In this document: piece by piece, positions 1 through 10,969 of the stretch
Position numbering within the stretch: the stretch's first letter is position 1
Layout of the letters: each line of letters begins with the position of its first letter
DNA from: Haplosporangium gracile
Taxonomy: Eukaryota; Mortierellomycota; Mortierellomycetes; Mortierellales; Mortierellaceae
Direction: 5' to 3'
Length of the DNA: 43,967 nt
Assembly (NCBI GenBank): GCA_015499985.1
Contig: JAAAUF010000267.1
Coordinates: forward strand, 1 to 43,967
The notes under the pieces: generated by a model
What the model was told of the DNA's origin: nothing
The model's database searches: none
Seen by the model: the letters and a program-made list of their open reading frames with translations, nothing else
Position numbers and translations under genes: made by a program

Positions 1-80
1 TAACACTTTTTTTTGGCTCTTGTTGTCCCCCCCCCCCCCCATACTAACAGATACGCCCCTCTTTGCTGATATCAATCTAG

Positions 81-2901
81 GCCATCGAGACCCTCTTTGC
101 CAGTCTCCCATGGGCTTATCAGCGCTACTCCGTCCCCTCAAAGAACGGATCCGGCAAAAGCGAATTCTCCGCCATCTACACCCACGACCCCATGAACAAC
201 CTCTTAATCTTCACCGACAAGCCAAATCCCTTCGAGGCCCCAAAGCGGCAACAACAACACGCCCACGAACATGAAGCTGCCTCTGCTGAACCAACCAAGG
301 CATCAATCACACGATCCGCCACCGCCGAAAAGAAGCGCAAGATCGCCATCCTCACCTCTGGAGGTGATGCTCCCGGAATGAACGCCGCCGTCCGCGGAGT
401 TGTTAGAGCTGCCATCACCCGAGGATGCGACGCTTATGCCGTCCACGAGGGTTACCAAGGTTAGTACTCCCACGCTCATTTTTTTTTTCTTTATCTTGAC
501 TTGTACTTCTCTGCGTCATTTGAGGGAGAAAACTCATTCTGAAGGAAAGGAAAGGAAAGGAAACAAAATTTAGTCCTCATTTGTGAGAAAAAAGAAAAAA
601 ACGGTAGTACTCACAAAAATATTCTTTTTGAATCTCTGGTAATATTTTTTAGGTCTTGTCGATGGTGGCGACATGATTAGAAAGATGGGTTGGGACGATG
701 TCCAGGGATACCTCAGCACGGGTGGTACCGTTATCGGAACTGCTCGCTGCAAGGCTTTCCGCGAACGCCCCGGTCGTCTTTTGGCCGCCAGAAACTTGGT
801 CAGGAAGGGAATTGACGCCCTTGTTGTCTGCGGAGGAGACGGCTCCTTGACCGGTGCTGATCTCTTCCGTTCCGAATGGCCCAGTCTATTGGAGGAGCTC
901 GTCAAGACCAAGGAGTTGACCTCCGAAGAAGCCGAGAAGTATGCTCACCTCAACATTGTGGGGCTCGTGGGATCTATCGATAACGACATGTCCTCGACCG
1001 ACATCACAATTGGCGCTGTAACCTGTCTCCACCGTATCTGCGAAAGCATCGACTCTATCTCTAGCACTGCTTCCAGTCACTCTCGCGCGTTCGTCGTCGA
1101 GGTCATGGGACGCCACTGCGGTTGGCTCTCCTTGATGGCCGGTATCGCCACTGGAGCCGACTTTATCTTCATCCCCGAGCGTCCCCCATCCGGCGAGAAC
1201 TGGCGCGATAACATGTGTGCCGAGATCAAGGTTCATCGTGACTTGGGCAAGCGCAAGACCATTGTTATTGTCTGCGAGGGTGCTATCGACAGCAACCTCA
1301 CCCCCATTACCTCCAAGGACGTAATGGATCTCTTGACCGATCGTCTGCATTTGGACACCCGTATGACTATTCTTGGACACGTCCAGCGTGGAGGCAAGCC
1401 CTGCGCCTATGATCGTAACCTTGCCACCATGCAGGGTGTTGAGGCCGTCGAGGCCGTCTTGGCCAGCAAGCCCGGTATTCCCAGTCCTATGATCGGCATG
1501 AACGAGAACAAGATTACACGCACTGACTTGATGAAGGCTGTTGCTTTGGTAGGTCTAGCCTTGTTATCAACCCTATTTGCACCTTACAAATGTTGCTAAT
1601 TTAGCAAGGCTTACTATTAACAATTTGCGCTTTTTTCAACTTTCCCCACGATTTAGACTGGTGAGGTTGCTAAGGCTATTGGACGCAAGGACTTTATTGG
1701 CGCCATGGAGCTTCGTGACCCTGCCTTCAACCAGCAGTACGACCAGTTCTCGGCCATCTCCACCGCTGCCTCCGTCAATGAATCTGCAGAGGCCGCGAAG
1801 AACTCGTTGCGCATTGGTATCATTAACGTCGGTGCCCCTGCTGGTGGTATGAACGCGGCCGTCCGTGCTGCTGTCCGCTACGCTCGAAACCGTGGACACA
1901 CCCCCTTTGGTATCCACAACGGCTTCCCTGGACTCATGGCTGGGCTTGTCAAGGAGTTGAAATGGATGGACGTTGATGGCTGGATCGCTCACGGAGGAAG
2001 TGAGCTTGGTACCAACCGAGACCAGCCCTCTCTCGATCTTGGTATGGTTTCCTACCAGCTCCAGAAGTTCAACATCCAAAGTTTGATTTTAATCGGTGGT
2101 TTCGAGGCCTACACAGCCTGTCTCGAGATGAACAACGCCCGCAACGTATACCCTGCCTTCTGCATGCCCATGGTCCACATTCCCGCCACCATCAGTAACA
2201 ACGTCCCTGGAACGGAGTTCAGTTTGGGATGTGATACCAGTTTGAACGCCATCATGGATGCTTGCGATGCCATTAAGCAGAGTGCCACCGCCAGTCGAAA
2301 GCGCGTCTTTGTCGTCGAGGTCCACGGAGGCAAATCTGGTTTCTTGGCCGTTATGTCTGGACTCGCCGTTGGTGCCACCTCCGTCTATATTCCTGAGGAA
2401 GGCATCAGCCTTGCCCGTCTTCAGAAGGATGTCCATCACTTGTGCCAGCGTTATGGCGCGGATGCCGAGGGCAAGTCTCAAGGCCGTGTCATCATCCGTT
2501 CCGAGAGTGCGTCTAAAACTTATACGACTGACATTGTGTCTGCCATTATCAAAGAGGAAGGTCACCAACAGTTCGATTCTCGCACTGCCATCCTTGGTCA
2601 CATTCAGCAGGGCAACTCGCCCTCGCCTTTGGACCGTGTCCGTGCCACTCGCTTTGCCGTTTGCGCCATCGACTTTTTGGAGAGTCATATCGAGCATGAT
2701 GCCACGAACGGCCCCACTGTCTACACCAAGGATCCCTCGAGCATCGCCGTCGCTGGTATTCAGGGAAGCAACGTCAGTTTCACCAGCGTCGAGGAGTTAT
2801 TGAAGGATACAGATATGAAGAACCGTAAGCCCACCCAAACTTGGTGGATGGACTACAAGCGCACCGGCAACTTGCTTGCTCGTCGCCTCGACCTTCTTTA
2901 A
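81..2901 (+). CDS. PFK: 6-phosphofructokinase (fungal two-domain type), 5'-partial
   Basis: ATP-dependent 6-phosphofructokinase, the committed step of glycolysis in the cytosol (fructose 6-phosphate to fructose 1,6-bisphosphate). Exons read as <81-459, 653-1548 and 1657-2901, with phases matching at both internal introns; about 839 residues are visible. The first visible exon follows a TAG acceptor at 78-80 and starts inside the N-terminal glyoxalase-like extension found in fungal PFKs ([15 protein letters not shown]). The catalytic half shows [34 protein letters not shown] (proton-acceptor Asp) and [11 protein letters not shown]. The regulatory half repeats the fold with altered motifs ([25 protein letters not shown]), as expected for the allosteric copy. 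Fungal family members are about 950-990 residues, so roughly 100 N-terminal residues lie left of the window. I cannot say whether it is an alpha or beta type subunit. An AATAATAAA polyadenylation-like signal lies at 2941. Confidence 0.96.
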
Positions 2902-3085
2902 AATGAACATTCATCACAACCTTTGTAAATAGATACACCAAATAATAAAAAAAGGAAGTCATAAAAATCGCGATTGCTACACGTCAGCTTTCCAAGAAAC
3001 CTTTGAACTGGGAAAGATGGAAGGAAAAGGTAATCTCTTTTTTTCTTTTCACAACAACACAACAACAAACAATCACATCAACAAC

Positions 3086-3887
3086 ATGGGCGACGAAGTT
3101 GACAAGAAACCCGAGACTGGTGCAGTGGAGCACATCAACCTCAAGGTCGTTGGACAGGTACGCCTTCTCGGACACCTCGTCTCCTCTCTCTACTTCTTGG
3201 CGGCGCGGGAACAACCTTGACCTCGGCGCCGAACAAATGATAAACAAACGAAAAATGGAAGGCGTGCATGTGTTGCCTATTGTCTCCACGCTGGATAAGG
3301 AGGCGGATTATGAAGGCAGGATAATGGACACAGTAACACTCAGCAGTTCTAGCATATTCGACCAACAGCGTCAGCATGTTTTACTCTTGACTCTTGCCGC
3401 AGAAGAATATTGACTTTGTTATCATTGGGTTGGGTTGCTCACACACTACTACGTATGAAAGAAATGGTGGCAAAACCGCGTAGCAAGTCGAGTCGTCGAC
3501 ACTAAGTTAACCGCCATTTCCCTGTCTGCATTTATTAGGACCAATCTGAGGTCTTTTTCAAGATCAAGCGTTCGACACAGTTAAAGAAGCTGATGGAGGC
3601 ATATTGCGACCGCCAGGGAAAGCACGTTGGAAGTGTCCGCTTCCTTTACGATGGTGAAAGAATCCAGCCCACCAACACCCCCAACGAGGTATGATGGCAC
3701 CCCTACTTGTTGAATACTTCGTTCTCTGCATTGCGTTACCCTTGTCTAAAAGGCTTGTGTAAATGAAGGCAGACACTGAGAAGTTGACTCTTTTTTTGTT
3801 TTCTCCAACAATTGTGATTGATAGCTCGAGATGGAGGATGGTGACTCGATCGATGTGATGGTTGAGCAGGTCGGAGGATCCCTGTAA
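3086..3887 (+). CDS. SMT3: SUMO, small ubiquitin-like modifier
   Basis: Ubiquitin-like modifier attached to lysines of nuclear proteins. Exons 3086-3157, 3539-3688 and 3825-3887 join in phase 0 to give 94 residues. The protein has a short charged N-terminus, then HINLKVVGQ, DQSEVFFKIKRST, LKKLMEAYCDRQGK, VRFLYDGERI and the C-terminal EQVGGSL. The di-glycine near the end is the processing and conjugation site, so a SUMO protease should remove the last two residues. An in-frame upstream ATG at 3017 would add 23 residues rich in Asn and Thr; I prefer 3086 because the downstream start gives a normal SUMO N-terminus and length. AATAAA occurs at 3989-3994. The gene lies 184 bases after PFK on the same strand and shows no functional link to it. 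Confidence 0.96.
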
Positions 3888-4078
3888 ATGCTTCCCGCCT
3901 ACATCCTGCCAAGACTCAATGCCAACAACAACCACACCAACACAAAGGATAGCTTCACTTCTTTTTTTTCTCTCTTTTGCTGAATTTAAATAAATATGAT
4001 AAAAAAAAAATTCTTATAAGAGGGCACAGCTTTATTTATGTGCTTTTTCACTCTTTTCACTTCTCAACATTTAACACC

Positions 4079-5638
4079 ATGCCGCAACCACAAATACAAG
4101 AAGTGTACCGCCAGGGCCTTGGTGGCATGGATGCCGTACGTCGACTCACATCCGCACTGATGCCGAACGACCAGTTTTGTTAGATTCCATTTAGCATCCA
4201 CAATTCTCATTCTCACCCCTTTTGATGACTTTTTGCTTCGCCTCCCTTTTTTGTTTTTAGTGGGCCAGACACCAGCACTTTATCGAAAATTATGTCAAGT
4301 TCTACAACGACAAACCGTCGTCGACCCAAGAATCACGCTCAACCACAGAACGTGAGATCCTCCACGAGAACCATCGGTAAACATGTGCAAAACAAAGTAA
4401 TAGAACAAAATGCGCCGAGCTTTATATGCAACAGAACAATTAGACTCATGACCTTGCAATTATTTACTTCTGGATAATCTTCTTTAGGTTCCTGAGATCA
4501 GAGTCGGACGACCAGGACTTGACGTGGGAGAAACGGATTGCCAAAAAGTATTACGACAAGCTTTTTAAGGAGTACGCATTGGTCGAGCTCAAGTATTACA
4601 AGGAGGGGCGTGTTGCCATGCGGTGGCGTAACCAGAAGGAGGTCATTCGTGGAAAAGGTACGTCAAACGTGCCATGCCTGTTGTACTAAGATACTCTTCT
4701 TTTTTTTTATTCCACGGGTCAAAGGCGTAGTAGAACACTGATTGGGATACTGCAACTCTTTCTTGCTCTGATGGAAAGTAGGCCAATTCACATGCGGTAA
4801 CTTGAGCTGCAATGAGTCAAAAGGACTGGAGAGCTGGGAAGTCAATTTTGGATATGTCGAGCAAGGAGAGAAGAAGAACGCGCTCGTCAAGATTCGACTG
4901 TGTGAGAAGTGTTCGTATAAGCTGAATTACAAGTCGGCTCGCAAGCGCGCCAACTCCAGTCGAGAGGATGAATCTGTTTCTTCTACAGCGGCACCAGCAG
5001 CAGTAGCAACAACAGCAGCTATAGAGCAATCGAAACAGAGGAGCCGGAGTTCGTCGAGAGACAGAGTACCTGGAGGCGAGGCATCAGAATCATCTCGACA
5101 CCGACACCGCCGCGATCATGAATCTTCTACGCGATCGAAACGGAAGAGCAGGAGCCATTCGAGAGAGAGGGATACCAGCGCAGACGCATCAGAGAATTTT
5201 CGCCGCGACCATCATCGCGACCACCAAGAATCGTCCAAACGGAGGAAAAGTGGTCGTCGAGATGAGGACAAGGCAGATAGTAAGGATCGGGTGAAGGAAT
5301 CTGAGCGATCGCGATCGCCTTTGCATCGAGACCACAGGCGATCCCACTCAACAAATGATGGTCACGACAAGGAAGACAGCAGGGAGAGACGGAGTCACAG
5401 TCGCAGTAAAAGTGCTGGCGACAGGGAACGAAGCAAACGATCAGATGTCGACGACAAAAAACGCGGAGCAAATTACGACCGTGTAAATGAGACGATTGAC
5501 GCGAACAAGTCGGCGAACTGTGGATCGACTGCCGATAAGGGGAGTGACAAGCACGACACCGACAAGAACGAGGACAGCAGTGAAAAATCATCGTCGATTG
5601 CAGAATTTGATCGGTTCTTCAGAGGCCTTTTCGAATAA
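4079..5638 (+). CDS. FRA10AC1-like protein with RS-rich tail
   Basis: Homologue of human FRA10AC1, a nuclear protein associated with late spliceosomes. Exons 4079-4135, 4261-4376, 4488-4657 and 4782-5638 give 399 residues. The conserved block spans roughly residues 55-175: RFLRSESDD, TWEKRIAKKYYDKLFKEYA, RWRNQKEVIRGKGQF, then CGN..C, LESWEVNFGYVEQGEKKNAL and LCEKCSYKLNY. The paired Cys motifs (CGNLSC and CEKC) look like a small zinc-binding site; zinc binding is inference. From about residue 185 the protein is a long Arg/Ser/Asp/His-rich tail with many RS, SR and RHR repeats, typical of splicing factors and likely phosphorylated by SR-protein kinases. The first exon is short and its start rests only on an open frame and a good donor. 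The next gene starts 471 bases downstream. Confidence 0.88.
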
Positions 5639-6109
5639 AAAAGTACGCCAGTGGTACGACAAGGCACATGACAGGGCAGTCGAATACCGCGGTTGAATCT
5701 CGTTCCTCCTATCCATGTGTTCCTATGCGCCCTAATGCAAGGAAATATGCAGTATTTGCGACTTTTATATTTTTATGTTTTCAAGTTGGCGTGCAAAGAA
5801 AGGATAAGGCGCGCACGAACATCGTGAAGGGATAAAAACAATGGTCTCTTTTTTCGCAGTTCCTCTTTGGGCTCAGAGGTTGAGTTCCCTGTTCACTTCA
5901 CACTTCGCTGCTTCACTCATTCTCGTCACCTCCCCTTCTTCCTTCTTCCACTTCTTCTTTCGTTCCATTCCTCCTTTTTTTCTCTTCACCCATCTGGGAC
6001 GAACCCCAAGTGACGCCCACACGCGCCATCCCAACCAAGTGTCTGGCGACTGACTGACGAAAACAACAAACTACAACTACCCCTTCTACCCCTCTTCACA
6101 CTAGCAAGG
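5639..6109 (+). other. intergenic: 3' end of FRA10AC1-like gene and Rgp1 promoter
   Basis: No coding exon seen. The right half (about 5925-5990) is a strongly pyrimidine-rich tract of CTTC/TTCC, common just upstream of start codons in this window; it probably belongs to the Rgp1 core promoter or 5' leader. Confidence 0.5.
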
Positions 6110-9100
6110 ATGCCAATCTCTGTCAAGGCGACCTTTGCACAGGAAGGCGTCTTCTTTGCAGGAGAAAAGCTCAATTGCACCATCACCTTCACAAACTCGT
6201 CTCCAAGCTCAGCCGGACTCATCTCGGCCACTAACGGAACTCACAGTGGTGCATCAACCCCTACTCGTCAACCCCCTTCCCTCCAACAGAAACTACAGCT
6301 GCACCATGACCAACAGCAGCAGCAGCAACAACTGCAACAACAACTGCAAGAGCAGCAGGAGAGTAATGGTCATGATCATAACGACAACCAGCGGAACTTG
6401 GCGGCATCATCCAGCGCACATTCCCGGCACGCGTCGAACCAACAACAACAACCACCTCCAGTTGCTTCACCTACGTCCCCATCGTCCACACTCTCTGCCC
6501 TGGCATCGCCCTTTGAGTCTTCTCTTGACCCCAGCAGTAACGACAACCATCCCACTGTCTCATTGGCCCAGAACGCTACTGCTCACGCCAACAACGCTTC
6601 CGCGGCGCCCGACACCAGCCTTAGTACACAGCCTCGTATAGACGCGCCTCAAAAGCGCCCAGGGACAACAGTAAGCAGAGCTCAGAGTCAGACTCGTCTA
6701 TCATCGGACATTAGCCACATCGATGTGTCGTCTCAGAAAGAAGTCAATGGCAAAAATCACCAGCAACAGGGTTCTTTGGGAGATCAGGATCAGGATGACC
6801 AGGAAGAGCAGGAAAAGACCATTGCCGTACCTGCTTTGTTGGATGACGAGAGAGCTACGCAGTCCTCAGTATCGCCTACTCCTCGGCAGGTTCAGCAAAC
6901 TGAGCAGCAACAGCACCAGGACGAAGGATTGGCGTCGATATCGTCACCAGGACTTTTGGGATTGGCCAGCTATGTGTACCGATCTGCGTCGTTTTCGTCT
7001 CTTGCCAATGCATTCGGCCTCTCTGGCAGTGAACCCGAACAGCAGCATCAACGTCCTTACGGTATGTAAACGCACACAAATGTCTGCTCAACTATACATT
7101 GCAGTCGTAAGAATTGCACTGACCTCTTCTGCGATTTGATTATTTGGAAAAATAGACGAGAAAAAGTTGCCCCCACTACCACCACCCGAACTTGGTGGCG
7201 CGGGAACAAGGACATCCATGCCAGTCTTGCCGCCGCTGGAGGTCAAGTCGCCAGAACTTGAGGAGGAAACGAAGACAAAGGAGTCATTGCACGACATGCT
7301 TGCTGATCAACCACCAGCGGAAAATAAGGTCGATCCAGAGCAATTGAATCGCTATGGAACACCTATCGGTCTTGGCCTAGATTCAAACGGATCTAGGCAC
7401 GTCAGGACTGGAACCAGCGGGAGCATGAGCGGACTAAGCGAACGCATGATCGAGCTGCAGGTCACCGACAATGCGGACGCTCAGTCCATGGCTGACGACT
7501 CGGAATACCAAACACCAAGACCGTCTATGGATGCTTACTCAACTCGATCATCCATGCAAAGCGTTCGGGGGCCTTATCAGCACCAATATTATCAGGACAG
7601 GCCAACACGCCGATCATCGCTCATGTCCAACTATTCGACGCTCTCTGGCCCCAGAGGTCTGCCAGGTCAAGGGTCAAAGAAAGAGGCATTACTTTGGGGC
7701 TCAGTGCAGGTGGTCGGTCAGTTTATGGTCGACGGCTCGTTTATTCGGCAGCAAGGATTCGAGTCGCTAAAGTCCAAAACTATGTACAGGCCAACTGGAA
7801 GTGCGGGAGGAGGAGCCATTGGAGGAGGAACTCTGGGAACTGTCACCTCATCGGACTGGAGGGATCGCGCAAGTGAGTGCGCCTCATTATCAGCATTGGA
7901 GTGTGTGCTTAAGACCATGTAAATGAAGTATTGAAATGCAGAGTATTTACTTTTTTTTGCCTAACTTCAATTACTTTTACAACAGATGCAAACCGACTTT
8001 TCCCAGTATTCTCGACACCTCCTTCGATTCTCTTTGTGGACTTGAACCTTGCTCCTGGAGAGTCTTGTTCCTGTATGTTTGACATACTGTGGCTCGCGTT
8101 ATAGACAGGATACGACAACAGGCATGTCTTACTGTGAAGGAAGACGATCTAATCATGCGCATTTCTACTCCATTGATAGACACCTATCAAATCGAGTTAC
8201 CATCGGACCTGCCTCCATCACATCGTGGCAAGACTATTCGGTTTGCATACAATCTCGTCCTTGGAGTTCAGCGTGGAAGTGTTCATACCCCGGCTAAGAG
8301 TGTACAGCTACCTTTCAGGCTCTACAACAATATTTCAGAGCTCGGCACCAGACCCGTATACGACATGATGAGTCCAGTCATCTGGCACAAGGACACTGCC
8401 ATCTCACACCTTGTCGGCCAAGGACGCCAAACCGAAAAGCCAGTCACCAATCCCAGTAAGATTGCATTGGCAATGTATTCACTGTTGATCTGTTTCCTAC
8501 AAGCCTTTTTTTTTTTTTTAGTTGACCATATTTCATCTCACTTTTGTGTAGAGCTTGCAAGAAAACAATTTGAGGATTATGTCGAGGAGCTGCTTCAGGG
8601 TATCAAGCCTGCCAGCGAGGAGTCTAGTTCATTAAATACTCGAGAGCTCACTCGTCGAGAAAGCGATGCTTACAAGGACGAGGATACTGTTCATGCTCAA
8701 ACCTGCCTAGAAAAGGTTGCTTTGCTTTCTCGTTTTTCTAGTTCAGGTGAGCAGCAGGATTTGTTGGCCATTGCGTGTCTTACTTTTACCTCGAAGTGTT
8801 CCGTTGAGCTGACTCGTAAAGTTTGTTTGTCAAATAGCGAGCTATGATATTTGCAAAAACAATGTCCCGGTTGCAAAGTTGTCGCTGATCAAGACACGGT
8901 TCAAACTGGGCGAAACGGTCCATGGAGTGATCTCGTTCTCGAGTCGAGAAATCCCCACATACCAAATCTCGGTCACTCTCGAGACTGTGGAGGCGATCGA
9001 GCCCAACTTTGCTTGCCGTAGTGCTGCCCAGACAGCCAAGTTGACCAAACGTGTCCATGCAGAGCTGCACGAGTCTTGCATTGACACGATGCGCACGTCC

Positions 9101-9473
9101 TTTTCTCTCTGCATCCCACCGACCGCCACTCCAGAGTTCAAGACCTCCACCCGTAAGTTTACGTCTTTGACTTTTTATGTGAATTTATACTTTTCTTCTG
9201 GAAAGCGTGAAATTGACCAACCTTTTGATACGCATTGACATGCTTTTATTTATAGTGACGCTGAAATGGTATTTGCGTGTGGAATTCATTACGGGACCCG
9301 CAAACCAGGCACGATTCAAGATGACGAGTGTGGACGAAAGACGTTCGCAGTACCATGCAGTCGAGTCGCTTTCGAACGAAAGCTTTGACTGCTCTGTCCC
9401 AATCCAAGTTTACCCTACCTCCTACGAGACTGGCGCCCTCTTTCCACCCACCATGTCCTTTAATCTTGCCTAG
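6110..9473 (+). CDS. RGP1: Rgp1 subunit of the Ric1-Rgp1 Rab GEF
   Basis: Rgp1 partners Ric1 as exchange factor for Ypt6/Rab6 at the Golgi, in retrograde endosome-to-Golgi traffic. Seven exons: 6110-7061, 7156-7872, 7986-8072, 8180-8455, 8552-8746, 8838-9152, 9256-9473; all junctions are phase 1; 919 residues. The arrestin-like Rgp1 fold is visible as an N-terminal strand (FFAGEKLNCTITFTNSS), then LLWGSVQVVGQFMVDGS, LFPVFSTPPSILFVDLNL, LPSDLPPSHRGKTIRFAYNL, TRFKLGETVHGVISFSS and the last strands LKWYLRVEFITG and VPIQVYP. Between residues of about 40 and 530 lies a low-complexity Gln/Ser/Pro-rich insertion absent from compact family members. I chose the long intron 8073-8179 because it yields SYTYQIELPSDLPP, matching the family, rather than adding 25 unrelated residues. 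AATAAA is at 9570-9575. Confidence 0.92.
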
Positions 9474-9755
9474 AGAATCCCGCTTCGAAAATGTAACCCG
9501 TCAAATATATACATTCATTTGTATGTCAAACCCTCCTTTTTGCTATTGTGATGAACACTCTACCAACAGAATAAAATACGAAGGACCTTGGGACCAAATG
9601 ATCATAAGTGTGAACGATGACGGTAGTTGCTAATGGTAAATATTTGTAGTGCATTGATTTTATTCTATTTGAGATGGTGGTAGCCGAAAAAAAAAATGGT
9701 GGTAATGGTTGGATCAGAGGGGAAGGAAAAGAAAAAGATCTGTTACAGCTCCTTC

Positions 9756-10750
9756 TTAGAGAGCAGCGGGCTGTGATGATGCAGAGGTGTTGACAACAGG
9801 CGCCGAAGGATCCACTTTCTGTGTGACCGCCTTAACAGCCTCCTGAGCCTCCGTCGACAGCACCGTACTCCTCTGCTGTTCCGTATAATTCGCCATCGAC
9901 CTCTTTGCCTGCTTCAACTTGAGCACCTCAATAATCTTGCCCCTCAATTCAACACCCTTGGCGCCCAAAAGTTCATCCTTAGTCTCAAGGAGATATCTGT
10001 CAAGACCGCCCTTCTTGTCAACGGTACGGATGACGGAGGTGGTCATGTTGAGACGGATCCAATCGTTGAGGGTCTCGGAGAAAAGGCGCTTTGTCTGGAC
10101 GTTTGGGAGCCAGGTGCGGCGGGTTTTAGTCTTGGAGAATGGGACGTTGTTACCGAACTGGATCTGCTTGCCTGTTTGGAGGGAGGGTGGTTGTTGTTGT
10201 AGAGGATGAAGGTAATGAAGGGAATTAGTGAAGGGGGTTCAAACCGGGCTGAATTCGTGACAGGGGGGGAGAGCAGAGCTGGGGCGTAGAAAACTGCTGA
10301 TTTATACGCTAAGGGTCCTTGAGGGAACCACTCCTTCGAATTGCCATTTTCCTAATTGCTTGAATAGTCCCGAGCTGTATAGCTTTCCTTGTTGGATATA
10401 AACAAAAGGATCTTATGGCTCTTTGAATATTTGGCGTCCTGAGTCGTCCTGTATGCTACTTGTTACTGTCTCCATTTCTTATCAATAGCCCTCCCTCTAC
10501 GCGAAAGAAAAGAACTCGTCCGTGACGTTTCTCGTGTCGGCTGCCCTTGTTTCCTGATCCTTGTTCGTTCCATCGCTGTCCTTGAACCCATTGTTCCTGA
10601 ATATGCTGCCTCCAGTTTGAGGTACAAAAAGCGCTGATGTCGGAACGGGTGTCTTAAAGATGAGGAGCATGTACCTCCAAAGAGACCGCGCTGAGCACGC
10701 TTGAAGGGTGCCTTGGCCAGCTGGACAATGGACGATGTGCTCGACAACAT
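9756..10750 (-). CDS. MRPL24: mitochondrial large-subunit ribosomal protein bL28m
   Basis: Structural protein of the mitochondrial 54S large ribosomal subunit. Two exons on the minus strand, 10750-10675 and 10171-9756, give 163 residues; the 503-base intron splits a Gly codon. The N-terminus (MLSSTSSIVQLAKAPFKRAQ) is basic and lacks acidic residues, as for a mitochondrial targeting peptide. The L28 core follows: GKQIQFGNNVPFSKTKTRR, WLPNVQTKRLF, DWIRLNMTTSVIRTVDKKG, LDRYLL, matching the bacterial L28 pattern of GxxxxxGNxxSHxxxxTxRxxxPN and the VIDKKG-like segment. A C-terminal extension of about 50 residues is rich in Ala, Val and Gln. The gene is convergent with RGP1 (282 bases between stops) and 219 bases before the next stop on the same strand. 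Confidence 0.93.
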
Positions 10751-10969
10751 GGCTGTAATGTGATGTTTGTAAGAGTTGTGTGGAGAGAGAGAGACGAGTC
10801 TGAAGGGCGAACGAACGACTACGGGGGGGAATGATTTGTTGTGTCCAAAAAGACGCCAAGTGACTGCTGCTTAATTAAGGGTGTTTACATATTTGGTGGC
10901 GTGCTTTTATTCTCATGGATCGATCTATAGCACCGTCCCCCTTCTGCCCAGCGTGAAAAAGGCGATTTT

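Noticed and set aside
886..1380. Long open frame antisense to PFK (and others at 1636-2079, 2089-2697)
   Set aside because: Shadows created by the strong codon bias of the PFK gene; no independent protein features.
3017..3085. Upstream in-frame ATG for SUMO
   Set aside because: Would add an Asn/Thr-rich leader unlike SUMO; 3086 gives normal length and N-terminus.
8073..8179. Alternative 32-base intron (8073-8104) in RGP1 leaving 25 extra in-frame residues
   Set aside because: Intron too short, and the extra residues interrupt a conserved strand; using acceptor 8178-8179 restores the family motif.
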